Shown one piece after another: positions 1-8,504 of a DNA stretch of 64,000 nt; the stretch's first letter is position 1, and each line of letters starts with the position of its first letter. The translations under genes and the position numbers were made by a program. Origin of the DNA: Chryseobacterium koreense CCUG 49689 (GTDB lineage Bacteria > Bacteroidota > Bacteroidia > Flavobacteriales > Weeksellaceae); contig NZ_LFNG01000012.1 in the NCBI RefSeq assembly GCF_001045435.1, positions 1 through 64,000 of the forward strand, read 5' to 3'. The notes below the pieces were generated by a model, which saw only the letters and a list, made by a program, of their open reading frames with translations, searched no databases and had not been told where the DNA came from.

Positions 1-48
1 CCCCAGTCATCCCCCACCATAAAGCATGAGAATGCATTAAAATAGAGA

Positions 49-139
49 TCGGCAAATCCGGTCATTTTCGGCAAATTCGGCAGAAAACGCCCTTTTCGGC
101 AATAACCGCCTTTATCGGCAAAAACTGCCGAAACCGGCA
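49..139. repeat. Phased TCGGCA short repeats
   Basis: TCGGCA occurs at 49, 68, 77, 96 and 115, and CCGGCA at 134. All steps are 19 bp except one extra copy 9 bp after the second. An inverted copy (TGCCGA) lies at 125. The array precedes a truncated gene at 249. It may be a cluster of protein-binding sites or a degenerate tandem repeat; the sequence does not decide. Confidence 0.6.
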
Positions 140-248
140 TAAACACTTGCCTTGTCAGATCTTATTGCCAAATTTTGCCCCATGATCACAACAGGTTTGA
201 ACGAGTGTACCTCAACACCTGATTCTTTGATTTTTAAAATTTAAAACA

Positions 249-350
249 ATGGCCAGAGAAAATAGCGAAATTTCCGCAGATCAATTGAAGAACGATCCGC
301 GATTCCAGAGAACCCGAGAAAACATGGCGGAGTTCAAAAAGGCAGGAATT
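249..350 (+). pseudogene. Truncated paralogue of the protein at 7528-8277
   Basis: The reading frame begins MARENSEIS and then runs through LKNDPRFQRTRENMAEFKKAG. This matches the start (MAKESSI) and residues 39-61 (NDANFARTRENMNEF...AAG) of the protein encoded at 7528. The stretch between, including the GTLDGMTFYK segment, is missing, and similarity stops near base 350. The frame stays open to 635 but the rest is low-complexity and antisense to the AAA+ gene. It is best read as a remnant with an internal deletion and lost 3' end. The start codon is preceded by an A-rich stretch like that of the intact copy. Confidence 0.6.
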
Positions 351-484
351 GTCCTTTTGCTCCCCACCCCAAAAAAGAAGAAACATATCCACATAACTAA
401 ATCGAATAAAATTATTCTTTTTACAGTGAAGCAGTTGCGTAATAAGAGTATAAATACTCCGTCTGTGGTGAGTCCGCCCCTATT

Positions 485-3400
485 CTACACTATATCATTT
501 TCCGTTATTGTTGTCAGAATTTCTTTTGTTAAATTGCTTTCTTTTGCAATTCGGTTGGCTTGTTGTTCCAGAGTTTTTTCAAAAACATTGCGCACAAAAC
601 GACCATTTCCGAATGATCTATCTCTTGTTGAATAGGCATTTTCAAAAACCAATTTCAATTTTGTTTCAGCTTCTTCTGTTAATTGATAATCCAATTTCAC
701 ACAATTACTTTCAAAAATTTCAAACAATTCACTTGGCGTATAATCCGGAAAGTTGATATAGCGGTTGAATCTCGATTTAAAGCCTGGGTTCGTGTCAATA
801 AAGTTTGTCATTTCGTTGGTGTAACCTGCCAAAACTAAGACCAATTTATCTCGGTCGTCTTCCATTCTTTTTATCAACGTGGCAACAGCTTCTCTTCCAA
901 AATCATCTTTATTTTCTCCCACTAAGGAATAGGCTTCGTCAATAAACAAAATTCCATTTAATGCCGAATTAACAGTTTGATTCACTTTTACCGCTGTTTG
1001 TCCGACATATTCCGCTATCAAGCCTGAACGGTCAGTTTCTACTAATTGTCCTTCGGTTAAAATGCCAAGATGTTTGTATATTTTAGAAACAATTCTTGCA
1101 ACCGTTGTTTTTCCTGTTCCGGGATTTCCTGTAAAAACAATATGGTAAGAAAGCGATGGAGATTTCAGTCCTGATTGCTCTCTTGCTTTTTGTACTTTGA
1201 TAAAGTTGATCAGCGTATTAATTTCAGACTTCACTTCGTTTAAACCAATTAAAGAGTTGAGTTCGTGCAACACTTCGTCCAACGTTTCATTTTTTGTCCC
1301 TTTGGAAATGTACAATGCCTCGTTTTTCTTTTCAGGAATTGGGTTGTGCGTAAGTTGATAAATAACTTTCAATAAAGTTTCTTCAGTTTTTGAAACCACG
1401 TTGTCCGCTTTTGAAATGATGGTTGCATACCGATAAATCACAGTTGCGTATTCTTCAAACAAAGGATTATCCGATATTTTCAGAAAAGTCGGAAATGAAA
1501 GATTGCTTTGCTGTTCGGTTGAAGAAATTATTTTTTCGTCTTCTTTTTCCTGGATACTAATTTGCATCGGGTTTTCCATTGCTCCAATTTCAAGTAGTTT
1601 TCGGGCAATATCCTCATAGAGTCCTTGCTGATGTGCCGTTGCAAGGGTATCAAAATCTTTATCCAGCATATCCCCGCTATGGTCTGGCAACAATTGATTG
1701 GTAGCCAAAACCAAACCTGCTGCTTCCAAACTTTTAGCTGAAAGTTTTCCTTTTGCCAGAAGATTGGAAACCTGTATCATATCATAAATTACACAGTTGG
1801 CAATAAATTTATCAGATGTAGTTAGTAATTGTTCGGCATTGATCCGCTCTAAAATGGCTTCGTTGGATTGAAGTTTTTGGACAATTTCAGACAATGATTT
1901 TGAAAAGTCTTTTAGCAGAGAATAATATTGAAATCCGAACTCCGCTTTGTTTTGTGATACCTGATGGTTATCCGCTTTTTGGTCGAAAATTTTTTCAAGT
2001 GTCAAAAGATCTTGAACCAAAGTTTCTCTAGCCTTTGCCCCGTTAAAAGAGCCGACAATCCCAATGCTTTCCAACTCATCCATTATTCTCCCCGCTCGAT
2101 TATAGCCGATTCTTAGTTGTCTCTGAATGAAAGAAGTAGATGCCTGCTGAGATGAAACTATGATTCTTGCAGCATCCACAGTAAGTGGGTCTAATTTATC
2201 AAACTCAATAAGCTGATTATAAATTTTTGGCGGTAAATCAATTAATGCTTGCGGCTCAACTGGTCTTATCAATGAAAGATATTTCCTAAACTCGTTGGCA
2301 AATTTTTCTGCCAATTGCAAATTACTGATGTAATACACTTCTTTCAATCCGCTGTTTGTTGCAAATTCAAATGCTCCGTATTCAACAACAGGAATTTGGT
2401 AATTGTCCACAAATCTTTTGTCGGGACTTCCATCTTTGTTCACTTTTGCCCAAGTGTAATCCACAACTTGCGTATCGCTTGGGGTAGTGGATTTTTCTTC
2501 CAAGAAACGCTGGCTGTGAAAACGGAAACGCAAATCGTGTAAATCAATTAAGGTAATTGCTCCCGAGTGATTGGGTTGCAAAACAAAAGCAGGATAGATG
2601 TACAGGTGATCTCCGTCAGTATTTTCCAGTTGAAAAGCCGATTGTTCGGAAAGGATAAAATCAATCTCGCTAAGAGTAAAACGGACTTCTTTTCTGTCAA
2701 TGGAAGTTCTCGCGGCTGATTTGGTTTCTGTAGATGCTCTTTCAGAAACGATGTCCCAAATTTTGTTCGATTTTGAAAGTTCAATGTATGCCTCTTTCAC
2801 TCTTTGATACTGATCCTGAATTTCTTTGTCAGTCTCCATGTTTATGTTTGCTTGACTTTCTTCGTATTGACTGTACAGGTCGGTCAGGTATTCGTTAGCT
2901 TCTTTTACTTCTGCTTGAAGTTTTTCTACTTGTTCGGGTTTTGCGAAAAATTTTCCAAAACCGCTTTGCTTGCTTTTGAGATTAATTTCTAATTGCCTTG
3001 CTACGGATTGTTGTTGCCTGATTTCGGTTTCTAATTCTTGTCTTGCTTGTCTTGCTTCTTCAATATGTTTTTTCAGTTCTTCCAAACTTTGACTTGTCGG
3101 GACTGATGTTGTTTTACTATAACCGTTGTTGGAAGAAGAATCGAATGAAAGAAAGGAAACAGGTGTTCCAGAAAGAACTTGACGAACAAGATGGGTGTCA
3201 TATTTATTTTTTGAGTCGGACTTAAAATTACTATCCAATTTTGTCATTTTCGAGAAACAATCATAACAAAGTCTCGTTCCATCATTTAATTTTCCCAAAC
3301 CCCATAAAGGTGTATTTATAAAAGCCAAATTTTTGTTGCAAGAAGAACAAGTTTGTGCATTTGTAGAATTGTGAAGACGGTTATATTTACTGTCAAATTT

Positions 3401-3829
3401 ATCTCGCGGCATTACTGCAAAAACAAGAACATCAAACAATGAAATGATTGTCGGAATATAAGTCCAAAAAAACAAAATTGAGAAAATGCCTTTCCAATTT
3501 TGTCCAAGATAAAAGCGATGTATTCCGAATGTCCCGAAAAATAAAGCGAGTAATACAGTTGTCGTTTTTGACTTCTCGGATTTTGTGGTATTATGGTTTG
3601 GTGCAAATTTATTTGCAGGTGTAAAACTTGGGCCACTTCCGTTTCCTCCACCAATTTTTTGTCGGGAATATAGTCCGGTTCCCGGTATTCCTGTATTGAG
3701 AAATGCACCATTTTTTCCGAAATTGATGTTTGCGCCTCTGGGTCCAACCGTTGTGCTAATTCCTCTTTTGCTGAAGTTCAAATAAACTCCGGGCAGTATT
3801 TTCTTTCTCTTTCTAAAATTTATAGCCAT
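485..3829 (-). CDS. DUF4236-TM2-zinc-coiled coil-FtsK gamma-TerB-like-CbbX AAA+ fusion protein
   Basis: A 1114-residue protein joining domains normally found apart. Residues 1-58 look like DUF4236 (glycine-rich, TVGPRGANINFG). Residues 88-142 are a TM2 domain with two membrane segments and the typical FGxFGxHRFYLG turn. C161/C164 and C188/C191 form a likely zinc site. Residues 245-350 are coiled coil. Residues 543-605 resemble the winged-helix gamma domain of FtsK (PLTVDAARIIVSS...QRQLRIGYNRAGRIMDELE). Residues 795-826 resemble TerB (ADNVVSKTEETLL). The C-terminus is a CbbX/SpoVK-type AAA+ ATPase with Walker A GNPGTGKT at 901-908, Walker B LFIDEA at 961-966 and an arginine-rich GFKSRFNR near 1017. 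It is probably membrane-anchored with a cytoplasmic ATPase. It follows a small gene by 17 bp, so the two are likely co-transcribed. The role is unknown; stress or defence is my guess from the TerB-like and AAA+ parts. Confidence 0.85.
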   Translation of the reverse strand: MAINFRKRKKILPGVYLNFSKRGISTTVGPRGANINFGKNGAFLNTGIPGTGLYSRQKIGGGNGSGPSFTPANKFAPNHNTTKSEKSKTTTVLLALFFGTFGIHRFYLGQNWKGIFSILFFWTYIPTIISLFDVLVFAVMPRDKFDSKYNRLHNSTNAQTCSSCNKNLAFINTPLWGLGKLNDGTRLCYDCFSKMTKLDSNFKSDSKNKYDTHLVRQVLSGTPVSFLSFDSSSNNGYSKTTSVPTSQSLEELKKHIEEARQARQELETEIRQQQSVARQLEINLKSKQSGFGKFFAKPEQVEKLQAEVKEANEYLTDLYSQYEESQANINMETDKEIQDQYQRVKEAYIELSKSNKIWDIVSERASTETKSAARTSIDRKEVRFTLSEIDFILSEQSAFQLENTDGDHLYIYPAFVLQPNHSGAITLIDLHDLRFRFHSQRFLEEKSTTPSDTQVVDYTWAKVNKDGSPDKRFVDNYQIPVVEYGAFEFATNSGLKEVYYISNLQLAEKFANEFRKYLSLIRPVEPQALIDLPPKIYNQLIEFDKLDPLTVDAARIIVSSQQASTSFIQRQLRIGYNRAGRIMDELESIGIVGSFNGAKARETLVQDLLTLEKIFDQKADNHQVSQNKAEFGFQYYSLLKDFSKSLSEIVQKLQSNEAILERINAEQLLTTSDKFIANCVIYDMIQVSNLLAKGKLSAKSLEAAGLVLATNQLLPDHSGDMLDKDFDTLATAHQQGLYEDIARKLLEIGAMENPMQISIQEKEDEKIISSTEQQSNLSFPTFLKISDNPLFEEYATVIYRYATIISKADNVVSKTEETLLKVIYQLTHNPIPEKKNEALYISKGTKNETLDEVLHELNSLIGLNEVKSEINTLINFIKVQKAREQSGLKSPSLSYHIVFTGNPGTGKTTVARIVSKIYKHLGILTEGQLVETDRSGLIAEYVGQTAVKVNQTVNSALNGILFIDEAYSLVGENKDDFGREAVATLIKRMEDDRDKLVLVLAGYTNEMTNFIDTNPGFKSRFNRYINFPDYTPSELFEIFESNCVKLDYQLTEEAETKLKLVFENAYSTRDRSFGNGRFVRNVFEKTLEQQANRIAKESNLTKEILTTITENDIV

Positions 3830-3846
3830 TATCTTTTCAATGTTAT

Positions 3847-4107
3847 TCAGTTTGTTTCGGTTGCACAGATGTCATAGGATGTCACGCAATGCCTCGGCGG
3901 CTTGAAACAGTCTTCATAAGGCTCTGTATAAACCGGAAGTTCTGCAATCTCCACCATCTCCTCCTCATCCGTTTCAGGATTAACACGAAATTCAATCTGG
4001 CTCCGGAACTCGAAGATCAGGCATTGGGTATCGTAATCTTTTTTAATGGCTTTGATCTGGGAAAGATCGGTGGCAAAGCTGCCGGACGAGTAGATTTCGG
4101 GTTTCAT
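3847..4107 (-). CDS. Hypothetical protein, 86 residues
   Basis: I do not recognise the family. The sequence is acidic in its middle (NPETDEEEMVEIAELP), has no signal peptide, and reads like a genuine soluble protein. It starts at the ATG at 4107 and ends 17 bp before the large AAA+ gene, which suggests an operon. The last ~15 residues (from about PPRHCVTSYD) are encoded by DNA similar to the palindromic repeat at 6214-6256 (shared GTCATNNNATGTCACGC), so the C-terminus may have been replaced by repeat insertion. Confidence 0.55.
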   Translation of the reverse strand: MKPEIYSSGSFATDLSQIKAIKKDYDTQCLIFEFRSQIEFRVNPETDEEEMVEIAELPVYTEPYEDCFKPPRHCVTSYDICATETN

Positions 4108-4261
4108 GTTTTCTTAGCTAAAGGATTCCAAATATAACGAAAGAGGCGGACTACACAATGTGGTTTTCCGTAAAAAGAGGTTGGAAAGCAATATATTTTA
4201 CTGACAAGCAGTCTCCGCTTTGAAGGGATCGGAATCCTCCGCCTTTGGGAGCTTCTGGCGG

Positions 4262-4717
4262 CTGAGGCTCTCGAAGCTACCGAATTAGGACGGGATCCTC
4301 CGCCTTCGAGCCCTTCGAGAGCCTCAGGGCCCGAAATCATCGGTTCTCCATTCAGCCCTTTTCCGGCGGCCGAGGCGCGCGAAGCCCAGGCATCGGTTGA
4401 AGCGCTGGTGCGGACCCTGAGGCTCTCGCAGGGTCCGGTGGCTGAGGCTCTCGAAGCCACCTTTTTGAATCATAATCCTCCGCCTTCGCAAGCTACGTGG
4501 GCTGAGGCCCTCGAGGTCCAGGCATCTGCCGTGGCTAATAACATCCTCAAATATAAACAATTACAAATAATTCAAAACAATTACTATATCAAAAGAACGT
4601 CCCTCCGCCTTCGAGCCCTTCGAGAGCCTCAGGGCCCGAAATCATCGGTTGAAGCTTTCGAACTACCACCTTGCAGGGTCCGGTGGCTGAGGCTCTCGAA
4701 GCCAACTTTTTGAATCA
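4262..4717. repeat. Cluster of GC-rich palindromic repeats (CTGAGGCTCTCGAAG family)
   Basis: CTGAGGCTCTCGAAG occurs at 4262, 4442 and 4687, and its exact reverse complement CTTCGAGAGCCTCAG at 4314 and 4617. Degenerate copies lie near 4371, 4417 and 4502. Longer direct repeats are superimposed: 49 bp at 4297-4345 and 4602-4650, and 45 bp (one mismatch) at 4428-4472 and 4673-4717. The block is much more GC-rich than its surroundings. Open frames across it are an artefact of GC-rich repetition. It resembles clustered REP-type elements; no transposase is nearby. Confidence 0.8.
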
Positions 4718-4845
4718 CCACCTAAAGCCTACCCATCCTATCATTTCCCGATGAACCACCCTGCTGCCGTGGGAGGGAAATATTCCGGCACACTTACAAA
4801 GCTTTCATTTATCCAAAATTTTCTAACTTAGCTAAAACTTTAGCA

Positions 4846-5493
4846 ATGTGCTACTACATTTCATTATTGTCCGAAACCCAGGAGTTGGAAGAATTCTTCG
4901 ATGCGGAATATCACGGGGAGCCCTATCACAGGGAATTTAGAATCAATGGGTTTGCAAACCCAAAAATACCGGTGATTCTGGACAGCGAGCCCAACCACAT
5001 TGTTCCCGCTCAGTGGGGATTCCTGCCGAGCTGGGCAAAAGACCAGGCACTGGCCAAAAAAACATTGAATGCAAGAATGGAGGAAATCCACGAAAAACCC
5101 ACCTTCAGGAATGCGGTGAACAACCGCTGCCTCATTCCCGTCAACGCTTTCCATGAATGGAAACATCTGGATGCCAAAGGAAAACAGAAAGACAACTATT
5201 TGATCAGCATCAAAAACCAGTCGATCTTCACCATCGGCGGACTCTACAATATTTGGACAGACCCCTCCACAGACCGGGAACTGCTGACCGTCACCATCGG
5301 AACCACGGATGCCAATCCACTGATGGCCGAAATCCACAATACCAAAAAGAGGATGCCCATCCTCCTAACGAAACAGAACCAATATACCTGGCTCGATGAC
5401 ATTCCGGTCGAATATTTCCTGTACCCCGAATACGATCCGCCGCTGGAAGCTGAAAACCTCACCAACATCGAAGGCACAGCGACCCTCTTTTAA
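4846..5493 (+). CDS. SOS response-associated peptidase family (SRAP, YedK/HMCES-like) protein
   Basis: A 215-residue SRAP protein. The family caps abasic sites in single-stranded DNA through a covalent link to Cys2, protecting stalled forks. The key residues are present: Cys2 directly after the start Met (MCYY), N76 in NARMEE, E104 in the HEW motif, and H164 in EIHNTKKRMP. The position of Cys2 fixes the start codon, because the family needs Met removal to expose the cysteine. Length is normal for the family. It stands alone between repeats with no operon partner. SRAP genes are also common in phages and mobile regions, in keeping with this setting. Confidence 0.93.
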   Translation: MCYYISLLSETQELEEFFDAEYHGEPYHREFRINGFANPKIPVILDSEPNHIVPAQWGFLPSWAKDQALAKKTLNARMEEIHEKPTFRNAVNNRCLIPVNAFHEWKHLDAKGKQKDNYLISIKNQSIFTIGGLYNIWTDPSTDRELLTVTIGTTDANPLMAEIHNTKKRMPILLTKQNQYTWLDDIPVEYFLYPEYDPPLEAENLTNIEGTATLF

Positions 5494-5518
5494 CCCTGCT
5501 TCCCAAAAGTTGTAACCT

Positions 5519-5733
5519 GCCTCCCTCATCACCACATTAACCCATCAACCCATCATCACATCATCACATCAACCCATCACCACATCATCACATCGCCACA
5601 TCGCCACATCACCACATCACCGCATCAACCCATCAACCAATCACCCCATCAACCCATCAACCCATCAACCCATCAACCCATCACCACATCAGCACATCAA
5701 CCAATCACCACATCAACCCATCAACCCATCAAC
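5519..5733. repeat. Low-complexity tandem repeat, CATCAACC / CACATCA units
   Basis: About 215 bp made almost only of short units such as CATCAACC, CATCACCA and CACATCA, strongly strand-asymmetric (few G). It fills the gap between the convergent SRAP gene and the secreted-protein gene. No spacers of constant length are present, so it is not a CRISPR. It could end transcription poorly and is likely length-variable between strains. Confidence 0.85.
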
Positions 5734-5736
5734 CGG

Positions 5737-6108
5737 CTATTGCACCAAACCGCAAGTCCACCGATGATCCGGAATGGTAGGAAATACCAGAAAAAACTTG
5801 TCGGGCCGGTCAATTTTTTCAGCCGTCCCGTCATTCAGGTAACCGCCTTTAAAGTGGAGATTCCCCTTTTCATCCACCGTAAACTTACCATTGCTGGGCT
5901 TTTCAAATCCGGAATAGGTATAGGTACCGTCTTTTTTTAAGGTAAAAGAACCTTTGGGAATATACTGATAAGACCCGCCGCTGTATTTGGCAGCCGTACA
6001 GCCGTATTTACCCATTTTAGGCGCCCCATTATTGCTTTGGGATTTCACCGTGTTTCCAAAGAAAACCAAGAGCCCTATCGCTCCTAAACGCAAATGTTTG
6101 AGTTTCAT
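5737..6108 (-). CDS. Small exported protein of unknown function
   Basis: A 123-residue protein with an N-terminal signal peptide (basic start MKLKHLR, hydrophobic core GAIGLLVFFG, cleavage near VKSQS), so probably periplasmic or surface exposed. The mature part is rich in Gly, Lys and Tyr with alternating beta-type motifs (GSFTLKKDGTYTYSG, GKFTVDEKGNLHFKGG), suggesting a small beta-sheet fold like an MORN- or lipocalin-type repeat, but I cannot name the family. Two cysteines, one at each end of the mature chain, could form a disulfide. No clear operon partner. Confidence 0.7.
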   Translation of the reverse strand: MKLKHLRLGAIGLLVFFGNTVKSQSNNGAPKMGKYGCTAAKYSGGSYQYIPKGSFTLKKDGTYTYSGFEKPSNGKFTVDEKGNLHFKGGYLNDGTAEKIDRPDKFFLVFPTIPDHRWTCGLVQ

Positions 6109-6225
6109 ATTAAAAGATTTTTATCTTCAAAAGTAGAATTTTTTCTTAAAAGTACCGGTGCTAGTGTTTTCTTTTTTGATTTTTGTGCCGCCGGTATAAT
6201 CATACGGAGGTTTGTCATGGAATGT

Positions 6226-6256
6226 CACGCGATGCAATCGCGCGGGAGCGGGGGTA
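6226..6256. repeat. GC-rich palindromic repeat, copy 1
   Basis: A 31-bp unit starting CACGCGATGCAATCGCGCGG and ending in GGAGCGGGGGTA. It matches the copy at 8505-8535 at 29 of 31 positions. It contains the inverted repeat GCGAT-GCA-ATCGC. The flank just before it (GTCATGGAATGTCACGC) also matches 3871-3888. It looks like a REP-type intergenic element. Confidence 0.7.
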
Positions 6257-6310
6257 GACCTGGAACTTCAAATTCTTGCGGGTAAATAATCTCCCTCCAT
6301 ACAGTACTTA

Positions 6311-6346
6311 AAAAAAGGCTGCCTTATTTTTGGGGCAGCCTTTTTT
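6311..6346 (-). terminator. Rho-independent terminator, possibly bidirectional
   Basis: The stem AAAGGCTGCC / GGCAGCCTTT encloses a short T-rich loop and is flanked by A and T runs on both sides. It lies 14 bp beyond the stop of the small minus-strand gene at 6360 and would end its transcript. Confidence 0.85.
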
Positions 6347-6359
6347 ATCAGCATTATTT

Positions 6360-6560
6360 TCAGCCGGTTTTCTGTAAGACATTCCGGATCTGTTCAGAGC
6401 TGATGCCCAAATACTCAGAGACTTCCTCTACGGTGACCTTCTGGTGTTTGAGTTTCGATTTTAAGCTTTTAATTTTTCTCAAGATTCTTCTACAGTGGCC
6501 GATGCTGTAGTGGGTAACGGCATGAACGTCTACTGCGTCCATAATTAATTTTTCTTTCAC
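6360..6560 (-). CDS. Small helix-turn-helix-like protein, 66 residues
   Basis: Mostly helical and basic (RRILRKIKSLKSKLKHQK), ending in a segment typical of a winged or MerR/SinI-type helix-turn-helix: KVTVEEVSEYLGISSEQIRNVL. It is probably a small DNA-binding regulator. No membrane segment. It is followed by a good terminator, which supports it being a real transcript. The family is unknown to me; the start at 6560 is the only in-frame ATG that keeps the full basic helix. The target is not evident. Confidence 0.6.
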   Translation of the reverse strand: MKEKLIMDAVDVHAVTHYSIGHCRRILRKIKSLKSKLKHQKVTVEEVSEYLGISSEQIRNVLQKTG

Positions 6561-7134
6561 TTTTTACCATGTTTTTAAGCTTCATCATTCAGAAGTTTTT
6601 ATTCAACAATTATTTTATTAAACTGATGTTCTTAAAATAACTGTGAGAAACTAGAAAGGAGCAGGAAAAGCAAAAGAACAGCCTACAGAGAAATTGGTTA
6701 ATTTTTTCATGTGTAGATTGTTTGGTTTTTTTTTGTTTGATTCTATTTTCTGCCGCAAGAATCGGGCGGCACTGTGGGCTATGTGTTTTTTTGAAGGCAC
6801 CCGCATCGCGGTACCGAGACAATGTTATCAAGATGTGTTTTCTGTTCTGCCATCTCAGAAGATGCAGTTCGTTTCATAGGTTGATCTGACAGCGGTTGTG
6901 CAAACAACGTGTCGATGTCTGGAGGGTTTTATCTCCGAGGACATTCTTTTTACTTTTCCCGAAACCTTAATGAACTTCTCACAGAATATTTCCATAACAT
7001 TCTTACCAACAAATATAAGGACAAAATATAATAAAAACAATATTTAAAGGAAAATAAGCGATGAAATGTAACGAAATGTCCGTTTTGTTACTTATTGTTC
7101 ACTAAAACCCACTACTTCTCTTCTCAACCTCCTA
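6561..7134. other. No convincing gene
   Basis: Only short open frames with poor composition are present on either strand. A minus-strand TATATTTG promoter-like box sits near 7009-7016, about 450 bp upstream of the small gene at 6560, too far for confidence. Nothing else stands out. Confidence 0.5.
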
Positions 7135-7215
7135 CCCTTTCTTTACCCTTTCTTTACCCTTTCTTTACCCTTTCCTTTGACTTTCCTTTGACTTTCCTTT
7201 GACTTTCCTTTGACC
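7135..7215. repeat. 11-bp tandem repeat with a change of unit
   Basis: Three CCCTTTCTTTA units are followed by a hybrid unit CCCTTTCCTTT and then three GACTTTCCTTT units, all 11 bp. The array is a pure pyrimidine-rich strand about 110 bp upstream of the promoter of the gene at 7528. The period is about one helical turn, so bound proteins would line up on one face. Confidence 0.85.
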
Positions 7216-7323
7216 TTGGTTTGTGAAATAAAAACAAACCTGTTGTTACCTAATGCGACACAACGTGCATTTTCAGCCAAAAGAGATTAAAAAAAATCAA
7301 ACGAACCAAACGTAACATGTTGT

Positions 7324-7354
7324 TTGCAAACAAGTTAACACCGTCTTATATTTG
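7324..7354 (+). promoter_or_regulatory. Bacteroidota-type promoter for the gene at 7528
   Basis: TTG at 7324-7326, a 20-bp spacer and TATATTTG at 7347-7354 fit the TTG-N19-20-TAnnTTTG consensus. The -33 element lies inside a palindrome (TTGTTTGCAAACAAG). Transcription would start near 7361, giving a leader of about 165 nt. Confidence 0.6.
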
Positions 7355-7527
7355 TCCTGTAAAAGAAGTTGCAACGCATTTACACCGAACTGATCAGGAT
7401 CGCAAAGGGATGACTGAAATGAATTGTTCACCGGTTCGAAACGGCAGAAGAGGATTTTCAAAATTCCGGAACGGGAGGGAGAGTTCACAGAAATTAATTT
7501 AGTAAATAATTTTAAAAAAGAGAAAAA

Positions 7528-8277
7528 ATGGCAAAAGAGAGTTCGATACTAAAATTAAAAGGCACCCTGGACGGCATGACCTTTTACAAGAATTCCGAAG
7601 GACACTATGTACGTGCGAAAGGCGGAATAGAGAAAGAACGCATTATGAATGATGCGAATTTTGCGAGAACGCGTGAAAACATGAACGAGTTCGCCAATAT
7701 CAACGCGGCAGGCAAACTGATCCGCAACAGCGTGAGCGAATACGGGAAGCGGGCCAGGGATATGCGCATGAGCAGCCGCCTGGTAAGCATTATCGCGAAG
7801 ATCAAAAATCTGGACAGCTTATCAGTACGTGGGCGAAGAACTTTTGCGAACGGGTTTGATACGGCTGCAGGAAAGGCACTGCTTCTGGATTTTGATTTTA
7901 ACAAATACGCGCCACTGAAAATGGTTCTGAACAAGGATTTTGTGCTGGACGCCGCTGCAGGCAGCCTAACGATTTCAGGCTTCAAACCTCATACTCATCT
8001 TACGGTACCGGAATATGCCACTCATGTGAATATCGGGTTGGCGTGCGCTGCTCTGGACGCTGAGAATGACAAGGCGGAGACTGTTTATTCTGTGGCCGCG
8101 CCGGTGGTGATCAATGATGATGTGCAGGATCTTACGGTGGCGCTGGATGCGCTGCCTGCGGGCACCGGTGTAAAGATGTTTTATGTGCTGGTGGAGTTTT
8201 TTCAGGAGATCAACGGGGAGCTTTACGCTTTGAACGGGAATAATATGAATGCGCTGAAGCTGGTGGAGATTGGGTAA
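7528..8277 (+). CDS. Flavobacterial hypothetical protein with GTLDGMTFYK / TRENMNEF motifs
   Basis: A 249-residue protein. Its N-terminus (LKGTLDGMTFYKNSEGHYVRAKGG...FARTRENMNEF...AGKLIRNSV) is a pattern I associate with multi-copy Bacteroidota hypothetical proteins resembling the DUF6266 group; no function is known. The first 110 residues are basic, the rest is beta-rich and more acidic. No signal peptide or membrane segment. It stands alone with its own promoter, long leader and terminator. GC content rises in the 3' half compared with neighbours. A truncated paralogue lies at 249-350, so the window has two family members. Confidence 0.85.
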   Translation: MAKESSILKLKGTLDGMTFYKNSEGHYVRAKGGIEKERIMNDANFARTRENMNEFANINAAGKLIRNSVSEYGKRARDMRMSSRLVSIIAKIKNLDSLSVRGRRTFANGFDTAAGKALLLDFDFNKYAPLKMVLNKDFVLDAAAGSLTISGFKPHTHLTVPEYATHVNIGLACAALDAENDKAETVYSVAAPVVINDDVQDLTVALDALPAGTGVKMFYVLVEFFQEINGELYALNGNNMNALKLVEIG

Positions 8278-8297
8278 TCGCAGGAGAGCGATGATGA

Positions 8298-8323
8298 AGC
8301 GGGCCGGGAGGTCCGCTTTTTTT
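8298..8323 (+). terminator. Rho-independent terminator
   Basis: The stem AGCGGGCC / GGTCCGCT with a GGGA-type loop is followed by seven T residues. It lies 20 bp after the stop of the 7528 gene. Confidence 0.75.
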
Positions 8324-8504
8324 GGCTTTGACTATTCTCAGCCGCCGGAAATGGGTTTGGAGCGGCGAGGATATTTTGTTCGGCAGATCATGTGATATAG
8401 TAAAGCTTGAAGGTTAGGAGATTCGTGCAGCGGGAAATTGAAGTCTATGGATGGGGATTTTGTGAACGTATTACTTTATGTGATGATCCTTCCTTCTATT
8501 TCGC

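Noticed and set aside
351-635. Continuation of the frame that starts at 249
   Set aside because: Similarity to the paralogue ends near 350; the rest is low-complexity and then antisense to the AAA+ gene.
4104-4713. Open frames of 78-118 codons
   Set aside because: They arise from GC-rich palindromic repeats read in several frames.
5519-5733. CRISPR array
   Set aside because: Units are short and contiguous, with no spacers and no cas genes.
6610-7040. Short frames of 61-73 codons on both strands
   Set aside because: No supporting start context, motif or codon bias.
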